This document shows, piece after piece, positions 16,824-23,003 of a DNA stretch of 45,043 nt (positions are counted from its first letter, which is position 1; the number at the start of each line of letters is the position of its first letter). Below the pieces are notes generated by a model that saw only the letters and a list, made by a program, of their open reading frames with translations, ran no database searches and was not told the DNA's origin. Both the position numbers and the translations under genes were made by a program. The DNA is from Phycisphaerales bacterium (GTDB lineage Bacteria > Planctomycetota > Phycisphaerae > Phycisphaerales > UBA1924): NCBI GenBank assembly GCA_020427635.1, contig JAGQOH010000025.1:1-45043 (forward strand). Reading direction: 5' to 3'.

Positions 16824-17813
16824 TCAATACAGCTCGGTCAGCGAGCCATGCACCTTGTTGCCGGCATCGTCCAGGAACACCGTCCCCGTGTGCCCCGACA
16901 TGAAGTTACGCATCGCCTTGTTGTACACGCTCCGGGGCAACGCCACATAGCCCACGTCCGACGCCGTCTTCGCAGCATTGCGGAAGTAGAACTGCACAAA
17001 CCCCTTCACCTCCGGACGCTGCGCCGCACGAGCATTCACATAGATGAACAGCGGGCGGCTGAACGGGGCATAGGCGCCTGACTCAATCGTCTCGGCGGTC
17101 GGCGCGATCGGTCCAGCGCCCCCGTCCACCGAAACAACCTTCAGCTTGTCCTGATTCTCGAAGTAATACGCGCACCCGAAGAAGCCGATCGACGCCGCTT
17201 CGTTCGCAATGCCCTGCACCAGGATGTTGTCGTCTTCAGACACTGTCACATCCGCGCGGATGTTTCCGCTATCGCCCACAACCACTTCCTTGAAGTAGTC
17301 AAAGGTCCCCGAGTCAGTGCCAGGGATGAACATCTTGATCTCTTGCTTGGGCCATTCCGCGTTCAGGTCGTTCCACGTCTTCACGGTCGAGCCGTCGGCA
17401 AACAGCGCCTTGATCTGATCCATCGTCAGCGAATTGCACCAGTAATTCGCCTTGTTCACGCAAATGGACAGTCCGTCATACGCCACGGGCATCTCGATAA
17501 ACTCGATGCCGTTGTCCTTTGCGGTCTTGTATTCCGCCGCCTTGATCGGACGCGATGCGTTGGAAATGTCCGTCTCGCCCACGCAGAACCGCTTGAACCC
17601 GCCACCCGTGCCGGTCACAGCATTCTGCACTTGCACATCGGGCTGCTCAGCGCGAAATGCCTCAGAAATCGCCATCGTGATCGGGCCTACCGTCGAAGAG
17701 CCGGCAATCTTCACGTCTCCCGTCAGTGGTGCCGCGGCAATCACCGTCATGGCAGTCACCGCAATGCCCGTGGCCGTCGCGGCCGCGGTGCGCTTCATCG
17801 TGCTCTTGAGCAT
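16824..17813 (-). CDS. pstS: Phosphate-binding periplasmic protein PstS
   Basis: 329 aa. ATG 17813 was chosen because GGAGG lies six bases upstream; an ATG at 17819 abuts the Shine-Dalgarno. The signal peptide (MLKSTMKRTAAATATGIAVT...AAAP) sends it to the periplasm, where it hands phosphate to PstCA. Family motifs: IAGSSTVGPITMAISEAFRA (phosphate-contacting loop), AVTGTGGGFKRFCVGETDIS, NASRPIKAAEY, DGLSICVNKANYW, FIPGTDSGTFDYF (second phosphate loop), NEAASIGFFGCAYYFEN, SRPLFIYVNARAAQ. There is no lipobox at the signal cleavage site, so a soluble protein is expected. First gene of the transporter block, about 120 bases downstream of phoR and preceded by a Pho-box candidate. Confidence 0.96.
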   Translation of the reverse strand: MLKSTMKRTAAATATGIAVTAMTVIAAAPLTGDVKIAGSSTVGPITMAISEAFRAEQPDVQVQNAVTGTGGGFKRFCVGETDISNASRPIKAAEYKTAKDNGIEFIEMPVAYDGLSICVNKANYWCNSLTMDQIKALFADGSTVKTWNDLNAEWPKQEIKMFIPGTDSGTFDYFKEVVVGDSGNIRADVTVSEDDNILVQGIANEAASIGFFGCAYYFENQDKLKVVSVDGGAGPIAPTAETIESGAYAPFSRPLFIYVNARAAQRPEVKGFVQFYFRNAAKTASDVGYVALPRSVYNKAMRNFMSGHTGTVFLDDAGNKVHGSLTELY

Positions 17814-17918
17814 GTGCATCCTCCAAGCGTGTGCATCAGGACAAGGGACCCTCCCCCAGAACTCCTGATGGACTGGTCAGAGGATTATCCACCTCTCGCC
17901 CCCCACCGTCCGGTTCAT

Positions 17919-17938
17919 TGCGCTAAGGCTGCGCTAAG
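17919..17938 (-). promoter_or_regulatory. Candidate Pho box upstream of pstS (two 9-mers spaced 11)
   Basis: The minus strand holds CTTAGCGCAGCCTTAGCGCA: the 9-mer CTTAGCGCA twice at an exact 11-base period, the spacing of PhoB-type operators, and close in look to cyanobacterial CTTAACCT boxes. The first copy overlaps the phoR TAG stop. A GATAAT at 17889-17884 could be the -10, though 29 bases of separation is longer than in E. coli promoters. Repeat seen; function inferred. Confidence 0.5.
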
Positions 17939-19379
17939 TTTCGACAGGGCTCGCCGCCGGGAAACGAATCCGGAACGTCGACCCCCCGCCGGCAGGCGAC
18001 TCCACATCCACCGTTCCGCCATGCACCCGCATGATGTGCTTCACAATCGCCAGCCCAAGCCCCGTCCCCCCCGCCTGCCGCGAACGGGCCTTGTCCACCC
18101 GGTAGAACCGCTCGAAGATCCGGTCCATCTGATCCTCGGGGATCCCCGGGCCCTGGTCCGCAATCGAGATCTCCACCGCGTCGCGCCCATCGGGCAGCAG
18201 CGCCCCCGTAGTCTCGATCCGCACAGTTGTCTGCGCGGGGCTGTACTTGATCGCGTTCGTGATCAGGTTCGCCAGGGCCTGCTCTGCAAGCCGCTGATTG
18301 ATCATCGCCCAAAGCGGCATCGCGGGCTTGATCACCTCAAGCCGCATCGACTTCGCCTCCGCCTCCGGACGCAGATGCGCACACACCGCCTGCACCGCCC
18401 CGAACACGGGCGTCGCCTGCTTGACCAGCTGCTCCTGCTCATCCTCGCGCTCGAGTGTCGTCAGCGCAAGCATGTCGTCAATGATCGCACCGAGCCGATC
18501 CGCATTGCGCGCCACGATCGTCAGGAACTCCCGCGCCCGCTCCGGCTCCTCCATGGCCCCATCCAGCAGCGTCTCGACATACCCCTTGATATTCGTGATG
18601 GGCGTCTTCAGTTCGTGCGACGCATTGGCCGCGAAATCCGAGCGCATCGACTCGAGCTTGCGCAGCTCCGTGATATCGCTGAGCAACAGCACCCACCCAA
18701 CCGGCCCGCCCGCCGCGTCACGCAATCGCCCGGCTGTCGCGCGCATCACCCGCGGCTCATCATCATCCTCCGTGGGCAGCTCAAACTCGCGCACCGTCTC
18801 GCCTTGCTCCGCCACGACATCCGCGGCAAACCGCAGCAGCGCCGGATGCTCTACCACATCCGTCAGGCGCCCGCCTTTGGCCGAGGCCTGCCGCGCCCCA
18901 AGCATCTGCTGCGCGACCCGGTTGATGTTCAAGACCTGCAACTCCGCATCGATCGCGACCACGCCCAGTTGCATTGATTGGAAGATCGCCTCCTGCTCCG
19001 CTTGCCGTGTGCGCATCAAAGTCAGCTGGTCATTGAGCTGCCCTGCCATCTGATTGAGCGCATCGGTCAAGTGGCTCAGTTCGACCACGGGCGAGGCGCC
19101 GATTCGGTGCCGAAGGTCCCCCGAAGCAAACCGCCGTGCGCCGCGCGCAATGATCCGGATCCGCCGCGTGAGCGACAGCGTGAACACCATCGCTCCCACC
19201 GCGGTCACGAGCGACGCCGCCCCCCCCATCATGCCCCAGCGCACCGCTTCGCCCGCCGGCGCCACCATCACAAAGCACACCACCACCAGGGCGCTGATGA
19301 GCACCAGCAGCAGACCCAGGCGCACCCACAGGGCGGGCCAAGTGGACGGTCGTTTCAAGTCGATGGGCACAGCCCCCAA
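17934..19379 (-). CDS. phoR: Phosphate regulon sensor histidine kinase PhoR
   Basis: 481 aa if started at TTG 19379, three bases after the phoB stop with AAGGGG upstream; GTG 19370 is the alternative. Two N-terminal TMs (about 17-40 and 50-70) are joined by a very short loop, so there is no large periplasmic sensor, as in other PhoR. A HAMP segment follows (TRRIRIIARGARRFASGDLR), then a PAS domain (about 128-235, AIFQSMQLGVVAIDAELQVL). HisKA carries the phosphorylated His ~255 in DFAANASHELKTPITNIKGY. HATPase has the N box LANLITNAIKYSPAQT, G1 IADQGPGIPEDQM, the F box RIFERFYRVDKARSR, and G2 GGTGLGLAIVKHIM. It phosphorylates PhoB when phosphate is scarce, held in check by PstSCAB-PhoU. The placement beside phoB and pst supports the assignment. 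Confidence 0.93.
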   Translation of the reverse strand: MGAVPIDLKRPSTWPALWVRLGLLLVLISALVVVCFVMVAPAGEAVRWGMMGGAASLVTAVGAMVFTLSLTRRIRIIARGARRFASGDLRHRIGASPVVELSHLTDALNQMAGQLNDQLTLMRTRQAEQEAIFQSMQLGVVAIDAELQVLNINRVAQQMLGARQASAKGGRLTDVVEHPALLRFAADVVAEQGETVREFELPTEDDDEPRVMRATAGRLRDAAGGPVGWVLLLSDITELRKLESMRSDFAANASHELKTPITNIKGYVETLLDGAMEEPERAREFLTIVARNADRLGAIIDDMLALTTLEREDEQEQLVKQATPVFGAVQAVCAHLRPEAEAKSMRLEVIKPAMPLWAMINQRLAEQALANLITNAIKYSPAQTTVRIETTGALLPDGRDAVEISIADQGPGIPEDQMDRIFERFYRVDKARSRQAGGTGLGLAIVKHIMRVHGGTVDVESPAGGGSTFRIRFPAASPVET

Positions 19380-19382
19380 AGG

Positions 19383-20111
19383 TTACCCCTTGCGCGGCAC
19401 GGGCTCATCGTTTGGCATGGGCTCCCATTGGTCCGCAAACCGATACCCCACCCCACGCACTGTCTCGATGAGCCCGCCGAATTCTTCCAGCTTCTGGCGC
19501 AGGGCCGCAACATGCACGTCAATCGCCCTGCTGGAGAGCACCGCATCCTCGCCACGGACCGCCGCCACGATCTGATCCCGCGTGCGCACGAAGCCGGGTC
19601 GAGCCGCCAGATAGTGCAGCAATCGATACTGCGTAAGCGTGAGCTCAACTTCCTCGCCATCGAGCATCACGGTATGCCGTGACGGATCGATCGCCAGGCG
19701 CCCACCAAGCAACGTCACCGTCGCGTGCGCATCCACCTCGCGCCGGCGCAGCACATTCTTGATCCGCGCCATCAGCACGCGCGGCGAAAAAGGCTTCGTG
19801 ACATAGTCATCGGCCCCCAACTCAAGGCCGATGACGATGTCCGCTTCCTCACCCCGCGCCGTCACCATCACAATGGGAATCCCCGCCGTGTCCGGCGCAC
19901 GCTTCAGCTTCTTGCAAATCTCTAGCCCATCGACATCCGGCAGCATGATGTCCAGCACAACAAGCTTCGGGCGCTTCGCCGTCGCCAGACGCAGTCCCTC
20001 AGACCCAGACTCAGCGCGCGTGACCGCAAACCCTTCACGCTCGAGGTGGAACTGGATCAGCTGAGCGATTTCACGCTCGTCTTCGACAACCAGCACCGGC
20101 GCTGCCGCCAT
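19383..20111 (-). CDS. phoB: Phosphate regulon response regulator PhoB
   Basis: 242 aa from ATG 20111 (GGAGGTG eight or so bases upstream; longer in-frame starts lack this). OmpR/PhoB-class transcription factor. The receiver domain has PVLVVEDEREIA, the phospho-acceptor Asp ~54 in LVVLDIMLPDVDGLEI, VMVTARGEEAD and the conserved Lys ~106 in GADDYVTKPFSPRVLMARIK. The winged-helix domain has LAIDPSRHTVMLDGEEVELT, LTQYRLLHYLAARPGFVRTR, SSRAIDVHVAALRQKLEE (recognition helix) and ETVRGVGYRFAD. Upstream is a palindromic element (20160-20173), which may be an autoregulatory site. First gene of the Pho block. Confidence 0.95.
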   Translation of the reverse strand: MAAAPVLVVEDEREIAQLIQFHLEREGFAVTRAESGSEGLRLATAKRPKLVVLDIMLPDVDGLEICKKLKRAPDTAGIPIVMVTARGEEADIVIGLELGADDYVTKPFSPRVLMARIKNVLRRREVDAHATVTLLGGRLAIDPSRHTVMLDGEEVELTLTQYRLLHYLAARPGFVRTRDQIVAAVRGEDAVLSSRAIDVHVAALRQKLEEFGGLIETVRGVGYRFADQWEPMPNDEPVPRKG

Positions 20112-20159
20112 GCGCACACCTCCAGGCCCGTTTTGGTTCACGCTCGACGCCGACGCCTC

Positions 20160-20173
20160 GAAGTGTAAACTTC
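20160..20173. promoter_or_regulatory. Palindromic element upstream of phoB
   Basis: GAAGT-GTAA-ACTTC inverted repeat, about 50 bases upstream of phoB and about 85 upstream of the divergent dehydrogenase gene. On the minus strand it contains TTTACACTT, a 9-mer also found upstream of pstC, which makes it a candidate for autoregulation of phoB. Confidence 0.3.
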
Positions 20174-20256
20174 AAGACGAGGTGCGCGGGCGCGCTCGCC
20201 ACACCGCTTGGACGATTTCACGCAACCTTCACGAACCGCGAGGGTGATCGATCGCT

Positions 20257-21096
20257 GTGAGCAACTCCACCGTCGCGACCGCGCCGCTCGAACGCATCAA
20301 GCCGCTCATCATTTCCGCCCCCTTTGGCAACTACATCAAGCCCAGGGGCGCGACCCCGACCCTTGGCACGTTCACCGCTGAGCGACGCCCGGGCCGCCTC
20401 AAGCAAGTCCTCAAGACAGTCCGCTACCACCCCCGCCTGCGAGCCTGGACCAACCGCATCGGCCTGCGCAATCCCGGAATCGCCTGGCTCGAGCAGCGCG
20501 TCAAACAGGGAAAAGTCCGGGTCGCCGACGCGATCATCTCGATCCACGGCTTCGACGCCGACCAATGGCGAGAGCTCCTCGACCGGGCAGCCACCCTCCG
20601 ACCGATCGCTCTGGAGCTCAACCTGAGCTGCCCCAACGTAGGCGAACTCTCATGGCCCCCCGACCTGTTCACCCGGGCAATCTCGGCAACCTCGTCCCAC
20701 GGCGTCGGCCTCATCGCCAAGCTCCCACCTCTCCGCTACGAAGACATGGTCAACGCCGCCCTCGCCGCCGGGATCCGAGGATTTCACTGCTGCAACACCA
20801 TCCCCGTGCCAGCCGGCGGCATGAGTGGCAAGCCTTTGCTACCAAAGAGTTTAGCGTGCATCCAACAGCTCCAGGCCATGGCCCAGGCAGCAGGACTCGA
20901 ACGAGGCCTCTTCATCATCGGAGGGGGGGGCATCACCTCAACCGGGGACATCGATACCTACGCCCGGGCTGGGGTCCAGCGCGTCGCCATCGGGACCAAG
21001 GCAATGAACCCACTTCGGCTCTGGTGGGATGGGCCCCTTGGGCGCTTGGCGCGACATGCCGAGCAGGCCCTCGCGAAGCCGGATGGAGCGCGCTAA
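20257..21096 (+). CDS. Dihydroorotate dehydrogenase-family flavoprotein
   Basis: 279 aa from GTG 20257. TIM-barrel FMN enzyme related to class 1 dihydroorotate dehydrogenase, which oxidises dihydroorotate to orotate in pyrimidine synthesis. Motifs: PLIISAPFGNYIKPRGATPT at the N-terminus, WTNRIGLRNPGI, ADAIISIHGFD, IALELNLSCPNVGEL (Asn and the Cys that is the base in class 1 enzymes), GLIAKLPPLRYEDMVNAAL, HCCNTIPVPAGGMSGKPLLP, and the FMN-phosphate loop IIGGGGITSTGDIDTYARAG, VQRVAIGTKAMNP. It is slightly shorter than the usual ~310 aa and some N-terminal loop motifs are unusual, so it could be a relative with another substrate. Divergent from phoB; no pyrimidine gene lies nearby. Confidence 0.8.
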   Translation: MSNSTVATAPLERIKPLIISAPFGNYIKPRGATPTLGTFTAERRPGRLKQVLKTVRYHPRLRAWTNRIGLRNPGIAWLEQRVKQGKVRVADAIISIHGFDADQWRELLDRAATLRPIALELNLSCPNVGELSWPPDLFTRAISATSSHGVGLIAKLPPLRYEDMVNAALAAGIRGFHCCNTIPVPAGGMSGKPLLPKSLACIQQLQAMAQAAGLERGLFIIGGGGITSTGDIDTYARAGVQRVAIGTKAMNPLRLWWDGPLGRLARHAEQALAKPDGAR

Positions 21097-21287
21097 ATGC
21101 TGGTGAATCCACAGCCTGAGGGCCCTTTTCGGAGTTGACTGTGTGAAGCGGTTCGGTAGCCTAGTGTGAGTAGGTGAATAGGCGGTCGCAGCAGGTTGCG
21201 CGGTCGCCCTCGGTGCATTCGCGCGATTGGTGCGCAATGCGGCCGGTGAGGATCGCCGGTGTGGTATGAGGGCATGAGGAGACCAGC

Positions 21288-21662
21288 GTGGACGTAGGGA
21301 ACGTAGCGCCATGGAAATGGGGCGTGCTGATTGGCGCGGGATTGCTCGCGATCGTCGTCTGGTTCTTTGTGCTTGGCGGGCGCGACAAGGTTCAGTTCAC
21401 GGATGGGATGGACGCGATCGACATCGAGACGGGACAAGTGTTCTTCCTTCCCATCCCGCCGCAGCGCATGTATCCGGGAACGAATCCGGATACCGGCAAA
21501 CAGACTCTGTTTCCCGCATGGGAAGATGAGGACGGAACGTGGTATCTGGTCGCCCGCTACTTCCCGAGTGATAGCGATTTTCGAGATCAGGTGAAAGTCA
21601 AAGTTGATTGGTCGACGGGGCGTGTGGAAACAAACGGAAAGGAAGTCCGCCGTGCAGAGTGA
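21288..21662 (+). CDS. Small single-TM protein upstream of a prepilin-type protein
   Basis: 124 aa from GTG 21288 (GGAG six bases upstream). One membrane segment (about residues 10-29, WKWGVLIGAGLLAIVVWFFV) is followed by a soluble domain rich in Asp and aromatic residues (VQFTDGMDAIDIETGQVFFL, PAWEDEDGTWYLVARYFPSD). I recognise no family. The topology suggests a short cytoplasmic N-terminus and an exported C-terminal domain. The stop lies 11 bases inside the next gene, so the two are translationally coupled and probably work together, perhaps in handling the prepilin-like partner. Similar small one-TM proteins near GFTLIELLVV proteins are common in planctomycetes, but the role is unknown. 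Confidence 0.7.
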   Translation: MDVGNVAPWKWGVLIGAGLLAIVVWFFVLGGRDKVQFTDGMDAIDIETGQVFFLPIPPQRMYPGTNPDTGKQTLFPAWEDEDGTWYLVARYFPSDSDFRDQVKVKVDWSTGRVETNGKEVRRAE

Positions 21663-22674
21663 ACACAGAACCGGTTTCCGCGGTTTCACGCTCATTGAGT
21701 TGCTGGTTGTTGTTGCGGTCGTGGCACTGCTGATGGGCATGTTGCTGCCTTCGCTTGGTCACGCGCGCGAAGTCGCGCAGTCGGTGATCGCCAAGGCCCA
21801 AGTACGCCAGTTGGCCATGCTTCAATTCGCATTCGCAGCCGACAATGATGGCTGGACCGCCGGGCCCAACAAGACGGGCGCTCGTGACCCAGACAGCTTC
21901 GTGGGCAACAGCAACGGCGTCATGCCAACATCCTCGTTTGACTGGATCAGCCCGACCGCCGGCGGCAGCCTCGAGTTCTCCGCCAATCGCGCCCAGCGCA
22001 CCAAGGAGATCTTCGAGAAGTTCGCATGCCCCAAAGCGATCTACCCCTACACCTCGCTCTATCCGGCTGGTGGCGGCGGCTTTGAGGACTCTGGTGACTT
22101 CCAAGAGTATCTGACGAAAGAGCCTTTCCTTCAGAACAGCTACTTGGCGCCCGCTGCATTCCTTTGTGTCCATCCCGATTCGAAGTGGCGTCCGAACGGC
22201 CGCCTCCCCAAGTCGATCATCCCGCGACCCTTCGCACCGCCCGTTTCATACCGCCCGCGCCTGGACCTGATCAAGAACCCTTCAGGCAAGTGCGCCGTTG
22301 CGGACGGCACGCGCTACGTCGACTACATCGGTGGTCGCAATCCGCGCGTGATCTTCGACTTTGATGTCAGCCCCAACCCAAGCAGCTATGGCTCCTTCAC
22401 CAGTTCGGGGCCGATCTACGTGGGGTCGACCGCTTACGGCCAGCACCGCGCCAATGCGGGCTCCAACACCTTCCACCTGGACCTGTCCATGCGTTTCTTT
22501 GGCAACAGCCACGAGATGCACCTGTCCTATTGGGATGGGCACGCCGACCGTATCACCGCAAAGGAAGCATGGGCCGACCCCGTGCCCTGGTATCCGCGCG
22601 GCAGCACCTATGCCGGCACCGAAGCCACCGACGAAGTCACGCAAAGCTATGACGAGGATGAACCCCTGCCTTGA
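21652..22674 (+). CDS. Prepilin-type N-terminal cleavage/methylation domain protein
   Basis: 340 aa from GTG 21652 (AAGGAAG eight bases upstream), overlapping the previous gene by 11 bases. The type IV pilin/pseudopilin signature sits at residues 8-31: RGFTLIELLVVVAVVALLMG. Prepilin peptidase would cut after Gly and methylate Phe, with Glu+5 present. After it come HAREVAQSVIAKAQVRQLAM (the amphipathic pilin helix), DNDGWTAGPNKTGARDPDSF, and a soluble domain ending with MHLSYWDGHADRITAKEAW. That ending has the H-x-DGH feature common in planctomycete pseudopilin-like proteins with an H-x9-DG type tail. These exist in large numbers in Planctomycetota and their role (secretion or surface) is unsettled. 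The longer in-frame start at 21604 is not protein-like and is rejected. Confidence 0.85.
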   Translation: MQSEHRTGFRGFTLIELLVVVAVVALLMGMLLPSLGHAREVAQSVIAKAQVRQLAMLQFAFAADNDGWTAGPNKTGARDPDSFVGNSNGVMPTSSFDWISPTAGGSLEFSANRAQRTKEIFEKFACPKAIYPYTSLYPAGGGGFEDSGDFQEYLTKEPFLQNSYLAPAAFLCVHPDSKWRPNGRLPKSIIPRPFAPPVSYRPRLDLIKNPSGKCAVADGTRYVDYIGGRNPRVIFDFDVSPNPSSYGSFTSSGPIYVGSTAYGQHRANAGSNTFHLDLSMRFFGNSHEMHLSYWDGHADRITAKEAWADPVPWYPRGSTYAGTEATDEVTQSYDEDEPLP

Positions 22675-23003
22675 TTGGCAGGCAAGCTGGGGCATTGCAT
22701 CTGGGCCCCAGCGGAAAGTGAGCAAGTAAGCAAATCAGTTTGAGCGCCCATCGCGGCGCGGCTCGGCCGAGGAGTCACACCAAGCTCGGCTACGCACCGG
22801 CCTGGACGCTGGTGTGAGGAAGAGGACGAAGAGGTCACGCAGGGCTCTGTCGGTCAGTTGTGCGCGCTGGCAGAGTCAGGACACGAAACAACTCGGGTCG
22901 GGCTGTCTGTCTCGGACGGTGCGACGTTTTGGGGATTGATTCACACACAGAAGGGCGCGGGCGGCGGTCCCTCTCGCGCAGGTCACACGCAGGAGAAGAC
23001 GAA
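22675..23003. other. Intergenic region with a hairpin, no gene seen
   Basis: 329 bases between two plus-strand genes. A GC-rich stem lies at 22686-22712; beyond it I see no conserved open frame on either strand and no convincing -35/-10 pair. The upstream open extension of the following gene (from 22860) has no Shine-Dalgarno and no signal-peptide character. The region most likely holds the end of the prepilin transcript and the promoter and leader of the dockerin gene. Confidence 0.5.
22686..22712 (+). terminator. GC-rich hairpin after the prepilin-type gene
   Basis: GCTGGGGC and GCCCCAGC form a perfect 8-bp stem around an 11-base loop, 11 bases after the stop codon. No T-run follows (GGAAAGTGAG), so termination is plausible but not typical. 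Confidence 0.4.

Noticed and set aside
17343..18977. Open frame of 544 codons on the plus strand
   Set aside because: Antisense to pstS and phoR; the Arg/His/Pro-rich translation is an artefact of GC-rich coding on the other strand.
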